DNA of 64,000 bases from Ctena decussata (taxonomy: Eukaryota > Mollusca > Bivalvia > Lucinida > Lucinidae): positions 2,425,501-2,489,500 of the forward strand of contig OZ022498.1 of NCBI GenBank assembly GCA_963989385.1, given 5' to 3'. Position numbers and translations under genes: made by a program. This document shows, one piece after another, positions 21,088 to 31,890 of this stretch. The notes beneath the pieces are model-generated. The model saw nothing but the letters and a program-made list of their open reading frames with translations, did not search any database and was not told where the DNA came from. Numbering within the stretch: the stretch's first letter is position 1; each line of letters starts with the position of its first letter.

Positions 21088-22317
21088 TAACCTCATCCAT
21101 CTAGGATACTGCAGTTGTAAATTTGTATGAGCTCAGGATAAGATCATTCAGGGTAAGTTCAGTCTGCTCTTGAGATATTGCCATATTTCAATGTTTCACC
21201 TGGTAGCCAGTTTGGCTGGTCCGTTTGGATAATTTTAAAAGAGCTTAAAGTGCCTTTAATATTCCATCTTTTTTATGCATCATGGTAATAACAACAGCTC
21301 AGCTTGCAGACTGGAATTCCCTACTCTCACAGTACTTAAGAGAATTACAAGCAGGCCTACCGATAAGAAGAACTAACAATCCAACATGCTGCATGTAGTT
21401 AAAGGTAGGTTCCTGTACTTTGGAATGCATCATTATCTTGATGAACTTTCATCCATGTTGTTGGAAAGCACTTATAAAAGGGAATTAATAAAATTCACTA
21501 AAAATTGTAAATCAAAAACATATTAGAAAAGTTGTTTTGCAAGGGATTTCCTAACTCTGCTTCGCACACCAGTTAGCGCTATTTTTAGTTCGCACCAAAA
21601 ATAGATATCACAGCTGATCTCATGCTGCATTGCATTTTGGGATAGTTTTAACCCGCCCGCCCTTCCAGGACCTCTAGGAGACTCACGTCAAGGGAAAATT
21701 GACCTTTGGAGAATGGCATCAGAAATCGCGCACTTATAGACATAATAAACACAGTTATTTTTAGAACTGGAATTCCATCGAAAGAAAATAAACCAAATGG
21801 AAAAACGACTATTTTCTTCAACATCTGACGAGTTTCTCAGTAGCAACAAATTCAGAAAAATAAGAGAATTCAATACTGCTCAGAAAAAGACAAAATTATT
21901 TTGTGGACATAATTGACATCGCTAGCCCAGGAACCTACCTTTAAGCTGTATAGTATTTTATCTAAACCTTGAGGTATTTTTGTAATTTCTGTCTTCTGTT
22001 ATGTGTTGTATTTTCATTAATTAGCACTACCCCATAGTTAGGTAGAAATATAAACTCCATATTCTCAAGATTGTTATTTGCCTCAATTTTAGCAAATTAA
22101 ATGCATGCAAATATGTTTCCTTATTTAAAATATTTAATATCATATAACCATTAAATAAAGCAAGTACCCATATCAACTTGATCAGGCAATTATTTTTTAC
22201 TTTACAGCTGTTTTTTATCATTATGGGTTGTTGCATGTATCTGGTTTAGTGTCTTTCACTTGTTGGGAAATGTGCTCTGATGCCTAAAGCTGCCAATCAA
22301 AACTACCAAAAGGATTT

Positions 22318-22470
22318 TGTTATGCACCAGTCATTTGCAACCACGCCCCCAGGGGCCGGGGAATAGCGGGGATATTGACTTTTCACTCTGCAAAGCCCTG
22401 GTATATGCCCTGCACTTTGGGGACATTTTTATGTCAAATACCTGGTAAAGGTCTCTGCCCCCCCCCCCCC
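22318..22470. repeat. CACCAGTCATTTGCAA repeat terminus
   Basis: TTATGCACCAGTCATTTGCA followed by CACGCCCCCAGGGGCCGGGG and 'CTCTGCAAAGCCCTGGTATA'. The same sequence occurs in reverse at 25690-25888, and the terminus alone at 24640-24600 and 24884-24940. Confidence 0.55.
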
Positions 22471-22832
22471 CTCCCCCCCAGGCGATCATACAAATATAAC
22501 AAGATTTGTCCGAAGACAACAAAGTGTGCCTCATAGGAGCCTGATTCTCACAATCACTGAACCATAAAATGTAGGTCACAGTGATAAATAGTATGAGGTC
22601 ATTCACAGTCAGACTGATCCATTATGCCAGGTATCATGTTAATCCATCAATAAGTGTTGAAAATATTAGGCAAAATCACTGGACCATCAATAAAGGTCAA
22701 GGGCACAGGAGTTAGCATGGATGTTTTGCAGCTGCTGCAATTATAGGGATATGCTATTTAACCAAGTATCAACTCTCTTGTCTCAAAATGAAAGGTATCT
22801 TCAAAACTAAACAAGAATTCCGTGGAATGCAG

Positions 22833-24136
22833 TGTCTCGCCTGCTAGCGCTTTGTCACAAAACAGAGCTAAATTAGCAAAGATGTATGCATGAACCAAGT
22901 TTCTTGGCTCTAGCCCTAATAGTTTCTGAGAAAGACCTAAACGCGAAAACTTGACAAAAATTGCAAAGTCTGACAACCGTAAAATGTTGGTAAAGACTCA
23001 ATACTGATGATAACTTTGAGCTCTTCTCTTCCAGATGGATGCATGACCCAAGTTTCATGGCTCTACCCCTTATAGTTTCTGAGAATTAGACCTAAATGTG
23101 AAAACTATACGAAAAATTGCAAAGTCAGTCAACCGTAAAATGTACCTCAACTCAATATTGATGATGGCTTTGAGATTTACTCTGCCAGACGCAAGCATGA
23201 ACCAAGTTTCATGGCTCTAGCCCTTATAGTTTCTGAGAAAATGACCTAAACCTGGAAACTTGACCAAAAAAAAAAAGCAAAATCAGTCAACCGTTAAATG
23301 TAGGTCAAAACTCAATATTGATGATGGCTTTGAGATCTACTCTTCCAGATGTATGCATGAACCAAGTTTCATGGCTCTAGCCATTATAGTTCCTGAGAAA
23401 ATGACCTAAACTCAAAAACCCGATGAAAAATTGCAAAGTCAGTCAACCGTAAAACGTAGGGCAAGACTCAATATTGATGATGGCTTTGAGCTCTACTCTT
23501 CCAGATGTATGCATGAACCAAGTTTCATGGCTCTAGCCATTATAGTTCCTGAGAAAATGACCTAAACGCAAAAACCCGATGAAAAATTGCAAAGTCAGTC
23601 AACCGTAAAATGTAGATCAAGACTCAGTATTGATGATGGCTTTGAGCTCTACTCTTCCAGATGTATGCATGAACCAAGTTTCATGGCTCTAGCCATTATA
23701 GTTCCTGAGAAAATGACCTAAACGCAAAAACCCGATGAAAAATTGCAAAGTCAGTCAACCGTAAAATGTAGGTCAAGACTCAATATTGATGATGGCTTTG
23801 AGATCTACTCTTCCAGATGTATGCATGAACCAAGTTTCATGGCTCTAGCCATTATAGTTCCTGAGAAAATGACCTAAATGCAAAAACCCGATGAAAAATT
23901 GCAAAGTCAGTCAACCGTAAAATGTAGGTCAAGACTCAGTATTGATGATGGCTTTGAGATCTACTCTTCCAGATGTATGCATGAATCAAGTTTCATGGCT
24001 CTAGCCCTTATAGTTTCTGAGAAAATGACCTAAACGCAAAAACCCGATGAAAGTTTACGCCGCCGACGACAACGACGACGACGACGACACCGGAAAAGCA
24101 ATACCTATGTCTCGCTTCTGCTTCGCAGGCGAGACA
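22833..24136. mobile_element. TGTCTCGCCTGC TIR element with 156-bp satellite inside
   Basis: Begins TGTCTCGCCTGCTAGCG and ends CTTCGCAGGCGAGACA (12-bp inverted termini). The interior is eight tandem units; starts of GATGTATGCATGA at 23348, 23504, 23660, 23816 and 23972 give an exact 156-bp period. A (GAC)n stretch at 24061-24088 precedes the right end. Small relatives without the array are at 2106, 7915 and 8633. Confidence 0.75.
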
Positions 24137-24324
24137 AAAATTGCCTTATTTAATAAAAACAGTGCCAAACAGCAGTCAGTCAACAGTGACATATAGGTCA
24201 AGGACATACGATTTGTGATGCAGCTGCTGCAGTCATATGGATGTATATATGTAACAAGTATGATAATCATAGCTGCTGTAGTTTGTAAGATACAGAGTTG
24301 AACATCGAGTTAAACTCAATTCTT

Positions 24325-25230
24325 AACATTGGTTAACCTGATCAGGACGCTGACACTAATGCTAGCAATAATGCAAATGCTAACACGTACTTGGACTATG
24401 ACGCTGGGGGTATAGCATAAGCACTCCTTTGCATTCACAAAGGCGGTCTATAAATCCATATTCTGACGATGTGTCACAGTAAATTTCATCAAAAACACTC
24501 CACTATTTTCTCCGCTGTTTTGGTGGGAATCAAAAGCTCAGCGTATCCACAGCACTGCAGGGACACCTCTTAGGTAAAATCACGGTACTTAAGCCCTGCT
24601 ATCCCCGGCCCCATGGGGCAGTGGTTGCCAATGACTGGTGCATTAGTCAGAGAAGGCTCTGATTATGGCTGCTCTTGATAATGCCTGTAAGCCAATAACT
24701 AAAGTAAGGAGACATGTTTGTCTCCAGTCTTTATTTGTAACTACCATGAGAATATGATTGCTTTGAGAATACTAAGGCAGTTCCAGTAAACACTGCTTGA
24801 AGAAAGAAGTCTTTTGGTCTGGAATCAAGTTCAGACCTCTTGCCATGACCTGAATGATAAAACTTTATTATAAATTCAAATTAGTTATGCACCAGTCATT
24901 TGCAAGCACCCCCCCCCCCCCCATGGGGCCAGGGATAGCAGGGGCATAGCGGGGCTTAAGTACAGTGTTTTTATTTAAGAGGTGTCCCTGCAGTGCCGTG
25001 GATACGCCAGGCTTTTGATTCCCACCAAAACAACAGTGGGGAAAATAGTGGAGCATTTTTGTGGAAATCTACCGTGACACATTGTCAGAATATGGATTTA
25101 TAGACCACCTTAAATGCGAATGCAAAGGAGAGCTTATGCTATATCCCTGGCGTCGTAGTCAAAGTACGCGTTAGCATTTGTGTAAGTGCTAGCGTTAGCG
25201 TCCTTGTCGGCGTCTGTGACCAGGTTAGCC
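24325..25230. repeat. Large palindrome: about 320-bp inverted arms, 235-bp spacer
   Basis: 24325-24648 and 24884-25230 are inverted relative to each other, for example GGTCTATAAATCCATATTCT facing AGAATATGGATTTATAGACC, and CAGCACTGCAGGGACACCTC facing GAGGTGTCCCTGCAGTGCCG. Both arms end toward the spacer with the CACCAGTCATTTGC terminus. Confidence 0.7.
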
Positions 25231-25236
25231 AATAGG

Positions 25237-25650
25237 GGTGTAACAATACATCGGACTATCGATATATCCCAATAGTGACACTGGCAATAGTCACTATCGA
25301 TAGGGAAAGCTGCAATGTCAATACTATCGGCAATAGTGTTTCCATTATCCCAATAGTTTCAATAGTTTCTATATAGACATGCATCTCATTCTTAAAGGAA
25401 GTATTTTTAACTAAAAGAATAATAGGAAATGATGTGTTTTAGCTTGTATTGGATTTCAAGGAATGGAAAATATAACATTTTCTTGTATTTTGTTGTCATG
25501 TTGTGCACATTTGTGAAATGAGTTCAAATGACAGTTTTTAGCCGCAAACTTATGTGAGCAAACAAGATTTTATACACAAAAAAGGAAATTCTGGATAAGA
25601 ATGCTGTCTCCAATAGTTATTGCAATGCATTGCAATAGTCACCCCTAGTA
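25237..25650. mobile_element. TAGGGGTGTAACAATACATCG TIR element, copy 1
   Basis: Starts TAGGGGTGTAACAATACATC, ends CATTGCAATAGTCACCCCTA; the interior is rich in CAATAGT/CTATCG. A reverse-oriented copy is at 62712-63184. Confidence 0.6.
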
Positions 25651-25689
25651 TTAGCCAATGTTAAGAATTACCAGAGTTTCACTGTTTTC

Positions 25690-25888
25690 CGCAACACATT
25701 GACAGAATATTGATTTTTATAGTAATAAAATCCCCTCGGGGGCGGAGACCTTTACCAGGGATTTGACATAAATAAATATCCCCTCTGTGCAGGGCATATA
25801 CCAGGGCTTTGCAGAGTGAAAAATCATTATCACTGCTATTCCTGGCCCCGGTTGGGGGGGGGGGGGGTTGCAAATGACTGGTGCATTA
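25690..25888. repeat. CACCAGTCATTTGC repeat, reverse copy
   Basis: Shares GGGCATATACCAGGGCTTTG and the terminus GCAAATGACTGGTGCATTA with 22318-22470 in reverse; includes a G16-type run. Ends about 12 bp before CCDC18 exon 1's donor. Confidence 0.55.
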
Positions 25889-25899
25889 TAATTCCTTAC

Positions 25900-26153
25900 T
25901 CAGTGTCTAGCCTTGCTTCTGCCTTGGTTAATGTGTTCAAAGTCTTCTCTGTTTCCATAAGTCTTTTTCTTATGTCTCTAACATTCTGCATCAGCAAATG
26001 AGGTGGGGCAGATTCGTTGGCATTCATCTTTCTCCTCTCACATTTGTAACTACCTTCTACATGAAACCGAACTGATGTGCTAATATGTTGTTCACGCGAG
26101 CCACGGTTTGTTTTGCTCTGATCGAATGAAAATTCATGTTGAGACCTGTCCAT
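25900..26153 (-). CDS. CCDC18: CCDC18 exon 1 (start codon, residues 1-84)
   Basis: The ATG at 26153-26151 sits in the context GCCATGG, with an in-frame TGA four codons upstream, so this start is well supported. The exon encodes a serine/basic-rich leader (about 50 residues, starting MDRSQHEFSF) and then the first helix, LLMQNVRDIRKRLMETEKTL. It ends at a GTAAGG donor (intron GT at 25899-25898) after two bases of a codon, GA; exon 2 supplies the T, giving Asp. The next exon is 7.4 kb away, across a repeat-filled intron. The N-terminal leader is not recognisable outside this family. Confidence 0.85.
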
Positions 26154-26632
26154 GGCAGTGTGTCAGAAAATTTTTGAAATTCAGCTACAAAAAGTTTTGG
26201 GCTTTTTCGTCAGCTCTGCAGAGCAAATGCGCTGAGCAATACAAACGAACATGTAAACAGATCAAGCAGTAGGTGATACAGTTAATTGCAAGTCATGTCT
26301 AACGGGAAATCTAATTCATATGCAGACTTTTTGCAGACCGAAAGTAGAAATTTCGTGTTGTTTAGACAGGTCAAGGTCGACAGACTGGATTAGTAAAGTA
26401 AGGTCATACTTGATTCAGCAAATTCAGAGTACTCCGGGTACTCCAGAACATTGGCTTAAATCAAGTAACATGGAGTATTTCAATACACTTGATTTATATG
26501 TGCGGAGTACTCCAGTACACTCTCATGTAAATCAAGTGATGTTTTGATGTTTATTTGATGAAAATCAACACAAAAGGCGCATAAAATAAGAATTACGAGC
26601 AATTTAAGTTCTATTCCATCACAGGGGCCTAA
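26154..26632 (-). promoter_or_regulatory. CCDC18 5' flank / 5' UTR
   Basis: The 480 bp between the CCDC18 ATG and the Harbinger-like element must hold the 5' UTR and at least part of the promoter. No TATA box is obvious. 26400-26540 contains mirrored AATCAAGT / ACTTGATT and repeated GAGTACTCC motifs that could form stems. Confidence 0.35.
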
Positions 26633-27848
26633 GGGACCAACCATTTGATATTCTGGGGGGGGCCTGGTATATTTATCAAAAAAATTTCCTGTTTTTGGAT
26701 ATGCAAGAAAAAAATAACCTGGCTCATAAGGGGGTTCAAAAAAATAATCTGGCCTCAAAAGTAAGAGAAAAAAATAACCTGTCTCCACCCAAAATTAAAA
26801 AAAAAAAAATATTGTCTGCAGATAATTCCATTGGAATTGAGTTTTTATAATGTCTTTGGCTTCTGGGGGGCTGCGCCCCCAGACCCCCATATTTATAGTA
26901 ATATTTTAAAATTATCTACAATTGGTTTACACCAGCGGGCACGCATGTGCATACATTTACAAAAACATCCTATACAACATTCATATACATGTATTATTGA
27001 TCTGCCACATTACTAAGTAAATGTTTCCACTAAAAGAGTCACTAGCTTATGGGAGACAAAACCATTATGGCAAAATAAACACTCTAAAAGGCAAAAGTCC
27101 TAATATAAAAACCCTTATTTTTGTCATCATTCCTAGTTTTTCTCTATTGTTTCCAGTCTTAAAATTGCCATTGAAATTGGGAAATTGTTTTAGCTTCTGG
27201 GGGGCGTTGCCCCCCAGACCCCCCCCTTTGATAACTTCTTAGCGCATAACTTTCAGCCATTTTATTAATTGCCATTCATGCATAATGTGACTCTATCAGT
27301 AAGTATTTATCAAACTTTCTAAAGTACGAATAAAGCATGTTTGGGCATATATTGGGATAGAAAAAAAAATAAAATTCCTAATGTTAGCCCTACAACTTTG
27401 CCAAAATAGCCCTAAATTTTGGCCAAAATATCCCTAATTTAAGGCCTAATTTTTTGCCAAATTCATACAGGGATGTTTGTATCTGTACCTTAGATGAAAA
27501 GAGTAACATGCTCCTCAGCTCCAGGCACTGGTTTGCAAAAGCAAGCTAAGCCATGCCCTTGGCCTGGTTAAAGACAGCACCATGTTCTTTTTGTGAGAAA
27601 AAAAGGTGAAAAAAATACTGATGTGGGTAAAATAAAAGGATATTAAGGTCAAGTAAACACGGATCTGATAGTTCAGCTATAAAATTAAAACAAAAAAAAA
27701 TAACCTGTTTGAGTTAGTTTGTAAAAAAAATAATTTAGCTCCCACAAGGTGAAAAAAAAAGAAATTGTTTCCAGAGGCCAGTGAAATAAAATGTCGTGTC
27801 TCCATCAAGAATACCAGGCCCCCCCCAGAATATCAAATGGTCGGTCCC
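26633..27848 (+). mobile_element. Harbinger-like non-autonomous element, copy 2
   Basis: Same termini and TAA flanks (26630-26632, 27849-27851) as the copy at 19880-21087, running the other way. It lies about 480 bp upstream of the CCDC18 start codon, so it bounds that promoter. The shared short frames (61 and 73 codons) are identical in both copies, showing recent common origin rather than coding constraint. Confidence 0.75.
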
Positions 27849-28227
27849 TAAAATATGATGATGGAATTCAATAACATATTTAGTGTCATGCAAAACATTC
27901 AAAAATAAGTTTCAAAGATCTTACGGTAGTTTGCATAATAGTTCAATAAATTTGATTTCAGTTGCTCATTTTCTTAATATTTTATCTGAAATGCTCCCAA
28001 AATATGATATAGGAAAAAATTAACAACAACTGAGCAGAAATTTAAAGTCGGCCATATTGGATAGATCACGTGACTGTTCTACTCCGACCACACCACCTCG
28101 GAAGGTGGTGTACTCAGAACAGCTTCTGCACAGCTGTTCTCTGATACTTGATTGGAATTCTGCCTGTTCAGAGTAAAAAGCGTACTCTGAACAGGTGAAT
28201 CAAGTACGACCCAGATTATCCGCATCG
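27849..28227. other. Intergenic, short palindromes only
   Basis: No gene. 28163-28195 holds CTGTTCAGAGTA facing TACTCTGAACAG, enclosed by ACTTGATT / AATCAAGT; similar motifs occur at 26400-26540. Confidence 0.4.
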
Positions 28228-29083
28228 GTAATTGACAAGACAAGAGATCTCGGTTTCAAGGCCAAAGTCAAACTGCTATATGTTACCTATGTAAAGCAGC
28301 TAATGAGACACTTGAACATTTTATACTACAGTGTAGAATTTTAGAACCTATTAGGCAAAATGTCATAAGTGAAATTGACAATCTATGTGTCGAACGTTAT
28401 GGTAGATCGTTTTACGACCACCCTGTCAATCTGCAGTTGCAGTTCATCCTGGATGCAAGTAAAGGACATATGGAACTATACTCTGAGTACAGTCATATCT
28501 CTACTGACCATATCTTAAAAATTGAGTACCAAAGTCGTAGACTCTGTTACCTGTTACATGGAGCTCGGCAACGTATATTAAACAGTATTGCCCTGAATAA
28601 GAAATGAGCAGCAGTAGGCCATCGTAAAATATGCAGCATAGTGATGATTTTATCGTTTTATGGTTTTATGTTTTAAAACCATTTGGTGAATATCCTCTGA
28701 GAAGATATTTGTGTAAATACTGGAGATAAGCCCCACGAATATGGTGATGGATTGTTGTACATAATAATGCCCCTTATAAACTTTAATTTACAAACATTTT
28801 ACGGATGTGCATAATATACACTGAAAAAATTTTACGACGCTGAGTCATCAGTGGTTGTTCCAAGAGGGACGGTAAAGATTTGCAACAAGAACAAGAACAA
28901 GATGAATAGAATAGAATTGATGAAGCGCACCGACCTATTTTTGTGGTACGTGGAAATACCACAAACCTTTCTTTCTTTCTTTCTATCTTTACTGTCCTCG
29001 GTCAACTTTGACCATGATGACAGGTTTCTGGTGTGGCGCATAAGTTGTCACAAATAAATAAATAAATAAATAAATACGAAGGA
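28228..29083 (+). mobile_element. 3' end of a LINE (zinc-knuckle C-terminus, UTR, (AAAT)n tail)
   Basis: An open frame ending at TGA 28605-28607 (about 115 codons) carries ICYLCKAANETLEHFILQC, the C-x2-C...H-x4-C pattern found at the C-terminus of many LINE reverse transcriptases. About 450 bp of UTR follows, ending in an (AAAT)n tail at 29055-29083. The tail then abuts the truncated 3' side of the minus-strand LINE, suggesting insertion into it. The 5' part, including the RT, is missing. Confidence 0.55.
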
Positions 29084-29219
29084 AACCCAAAGTCTTAGTA
29101 GCCTTACTGGTAATTTCATTGATGTGCTGACCCCACTCGAGGTCATCCGTAATTTCAACTCCTAAATATTTGGCTGACGATACATTCTCTAGGACTTGGT
29201 TATGCAATGTATAACCATG
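28989..29219 (-). pseudogene. CR1-like RT, frameshifted C-terminal piece
   Basis: Continues the 29222-31549 frame after a one-base slip in a short C run (about 29237-29243): IIHGYTLHNQVLENVSSAKY then LGVEITDDLEWGQHINEI, the usual RT thumb segment. Homology stops at TLGFLR, where the (AAAT)n tail of the neighbouring plus-strand element begins. Confidence 0.65.
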
Positions 29220-29221
29220 GA

Positions 29222-31549
29222 TTATTTGCTTTGGAGGGGGTGCCTAGTCACCCTCATAGAGTGACATTTGGCAACATTAAATTTCATGAGCCATGCCTCT
29301 TCCCAAAGTGCCAATTTATCTAAATCATCTTGGAGTATCTGTTGGTCTTCGGACCGTCTAATATTTCTATAGAGTACACAGTCATCAGCAAAAAGGCGGA
29401 CTGTGGAGCTTATGTTGTCTGGCAGGTCATTAATAAAGATTAAGAACAGGATGGGCCCTAAAACAGAACCCTGGGGGACACCAGACAACACGGGGAGAGG
29501 GTCTGAACAGACACCATCCAGAACAACTTTTTGTGTCCTTCCAGATAGCCAGGCAGAGATCCACCGGAGGATATCATTTCGGATACCATAATACTCCAGT
29601 TTATAAATCAATCGTCTATGGGGGACCTTATCAAAAGCCTTGGCAAAGTCCATAATAATGAGGTCTGTTTGTTTGTGACCTTTATTATTGGCTCTGTCTA
29701 GGTTTGCCTGCAAATCATGAATGAACTGGACCAGTTGAGTCTCGCATGACCTACCACTTCTGAAGCCATGCTGAGATTCAACTAAAATCTTATGGTCCGA
29801 TAGATGTTGCATGATTTTGCTCACGAGAATGTGCTCAAGAGACTTACAACAAATACAAGTCAAGGAGACCGGCCTGTAATTGGCAGGGTCATATTTTTCT
29901 CCCTTTTTGTAAATGGGAGCCACATTAGCTTGCAGCCAGTCATCTGGTACTCTAGACTGGGCCAAGGACTGGTTGAAAATGCAGGCTAGGACCGGGGCAA
30001 TTTCAGCACTGCATTCTTTTAACACACGTGCACTTAGGTCGTCTGGACCTGAAGATTTATGGGGGTTAAGACGGTCTAATAGTTTTTTTGACCCCATTAG
30101 GGTCAATGTATAAGTCTTCAATATCTGGGTAGGGGTTGGTCCTTTCGATGGGGGGTCACCTACTTGTTCCCGGGTGTATACAGACTCGAACTGTCTGTTA
30201 AATATGTCTGCTTTGTCCTTATTAGCAGTTTTCAACATGCCATTTTCCCTTAAAAAGGCCACACCCGTGGAATCCTTTCTTAAGTTTTTCATAAAGGACC
30301 AAAACTTTTTCAGCCGGTCATTTTGGATACAGTCTTCTATATTAGTGTCTGTATCTGAGGGATTGAAGATATCAGAAACATACCTCCAATAGGCATCACG
30401 CATTTCCTTTTGGACATGAGCTCTGAGTCGTTTATAACGACTCTTCAGGGACTCGTTATCTGCCCTGCGAGCTTTGTGGTACAATTTTTCTTTTTTCCTA
30501 ATCAATGCCCTAATGCGTGCATCTATCCATGGATAGCCAAGTTTTCCTTTCGTCATTTTAGAAGGAATAAACTTGTTTACTGCATTTAGTAAGACCGTCT
30601 TAAACTCAATCCACATCTCATTAACATCAACGTGAGCAAAGTTCTGCGACATGAAACGGTCTGCAAAGGCAAGCATATGGTCTCTAAAACCTTGCATATC
30701 AGCCCGTTTGTACAAGAAAACTTTCCGTGGTGACTGAAGGACCCTTTTCGCTTTTATGTCATATTCCACCAAAAAAATATCATGGTCAGCTCGACCAATT
30801 GGTGGCATACCCTTAATTCTTGTGACAGGGGTGGGGTTGTTAGTCAAAAGGATATCTAGGGTCCTTTCTTGTCTTGTAGGGATATCAACCATTTGAGAGA
30901 GGCAGTGCTCCTGAACAGTGTTTACTAATTGGGACTGCACCTGCCTTTTGGGCATTCCCAGGGGTACATATAACTTATTCCAATCAATGTCCCCACAATT
31001 GAAGTCACCTCCAAGAAGGACATGAGAGTTTTTACATGACATGATTCGTCCTAGAGAGGCATTTAGATGATCCAAATACTCTGGATCAATGATATCTGGA
31101 GGTCGGTAGAAGGAGCCAAGATACAAAGTTTTAGAGCCAACAATTTGAAGTTTAACCCAAACAAGTTCACACTCAGTCTCAAGTTCTGGTACCTCAATAC
31201 AAACCAAATCCTTTTTAAAACAAACAAAAACTCCCCCATGAGCATCACCCGCCCGGTCTTTCCTAATGGCATCATACCCAATAGGGAATATTTCTGAGTT
31301 GGCGATGTCTGGAGAGAGCCAAGATTCACAACCCAAGATAATGTCAGGTTTGGCTGTGTCGACAATGGTCTGAAGTTCAGGTTTCTTATTTTTAATCGAC
31401 TGACAATTCATAATCAGGATTCGAAGTGGATGATTTAAGACAGACTTCTTGCCTGGCTTGGGTTTTGATTGTAGCAGACCAACTGGGGAAGAAGTAGCTG
31501 TTGGTGTTGAAACCACCACAAACCACCACAAATCACCACATACAAACAC
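29222..31549 (-). CDS. CR1-like non-LTR retrotransposon ORF2 (endonuclease + RT)
   Basis: 775-codon frame. Residues about 40-265 are an APE-type endonuclease: LRILIMNCQSIKNKK, catalytic-Glu motif GCESWL, LLGGDFNCGDIDW and RADHDIFLVEYD. The RT occupies about 470-730: GPDDLSARVLKE, NYRPVSLTCICCKSLEHIL, DFAKAFDKVPH, GVPQGSVLGPILFL and the catalytic FADDC. These RT motifs fit the Jockey/CR1 group. The element is 5'-truncated and, at the 3' side, frameshifted and broken, so it cannot be autonomous. Its long intact frame suggests a fairly young insertion. Confidence 0.85.
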   Translation of the reverse strand: MFVCGDLWWFVVVSTPTATSSPVGLLQSKPKPGKKSVLNHPLRILIMNCQSIKNKKPELQTIVDTAKPDIILGCESWLSPDIANSEIFPIGYDAIRKDRAGDAHGGVFVCFKKDLVCIEVPELETECELVWVKLQIVGSKTLYLGSFYRPPDIIDPEYLDHLNASLGRIMSCKNSHVLLGGDFNCGDIDWNKLYVPLGMPKRQVQSQLVNTVQEHCLSQMVDIPTRQERTLDILLTNNPTPVTRIKGMPPIGRADHDIFLVEYDIKAKRVLQSPRKVFLYKRADMQGFRDHMLAFADRFMSQNFAHVDVNEMWIEFKTVLLNAVNKFIPSKMTKGKLGYPWIDARIRALIRKKEKLYHKARRADNESLKSRYKRLRAHVQKEMRDAYWRYVSDIFNPSDTDTNIEDCIQNDRLKKFWSFMKNLRKDSTGVAFLRENGMLKTANKDKADIFNRQFESVYTREQVGDPPSKGPTPTQILKTYTLTLMGSKKLLDRLNPHKSSGPDDLSARVLKECSAEIAPVLACIFNQSLAQSRVPDDWLQANVAPIYKKGEKYDPANYRPVSLTCICCKSLEHILVSKIMQHLSDHKILVESQHGFRSGRSCETQLVQFIHDLQANLDRANNKGHKQTDLIIMDFAKAFDKVPHRRLIYKLEYYGIRNDILRWISAWLSGRTQKVVLDGVCSDPLPVLSGVPQGSVLGPILFLIFINDLPDNISSTVRLFADDCVLYRNIRRSEDQQILQDDLDKLALWEEAWLMKFNVAKCHSMRVTRHPLQSK

Positions 31550-31890
31550 AAACCAGTAATAAACTAGAACTGTCGGCGAATCCGATTATACCCCCACTTC
31601 ACTGCTTAAATCAAATGATGTTATTTTCATTACATGAAAAAAGCACAGAGAGAGAGAACTCATTGTCAACATCTATCTATCGATCGATCGATCGATAGAT
31701 ACTGCCACATGCCCTCGCGGACATTCTAGGCAGGTTGCGCTGTCGAGCCTTACCAAGTATGTTAGAAGATGAAATAAAAGTAAAAAGTTGAAAGTGAGTG
31801 ATCAAGTATGATAGTGAAGGGGGTGAAAGGTGATAGGTTAAAATAGTCAAGAATAGCTAAAATCAGGTTAAAAAACAAACTGCTTGGGAT
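31550..31890. other. Spacer between two LINE fragments
   Basis: No gene. Contains (ATCG)n at 31676-31697 and otherwise unremarkable sequence. Confidence 0.5.

Larger units (their letters stand above)
914..26153 (-). other. CCDC18: CCDC18 gene, 5' part (15 exons seen, 3' end outside window)
   Basis: Fifteen minus-strand exons (25900-26153 down to 914-1048) total 2517 bp. With AG/GT borders they join in phase at every junction to give 839 codons without a stop. The product is almost wholly heptad-rich coiled coil. I recognise CCDC18 from several colinear segments: the N-terminal MQNVRDIRKRLMETEKTL block; the QNQKLMNEVEKTSFELQASRAKV block; VCQQEIEESRTMLTQLEQL; SDLRMKLALKDAEIQRLQAS; and ILRREVSDKTHRLQQTEQTL. 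Each matches, in the same order, the vertebrate protein as I recall it. Vertebrate CCDC18 is about 1450 residues, so roughly 55-60% is here and the rest lies left of base 1. Vertebrate CCDC18 is thought to be a centriolar-satellite or centrosome-associated coiled-coil protein; nothing in the sequence itself shows localisation. Introns are 0.2-7.4 kb and full of MITEs. Confidence 0.85.

Noticed and set aside
22880..24055. Regularly spaced repeats recalling a CRISPR array
   Set aside because: The 156-bp units are tandem with no unique spacers, inside a eukaryotic transposon-like element.
29403..31698. Plus-strand frames opposite the CR1-like LINE
   Set aside because: Antisense shadows of the LINE ORF with no recognisable product.
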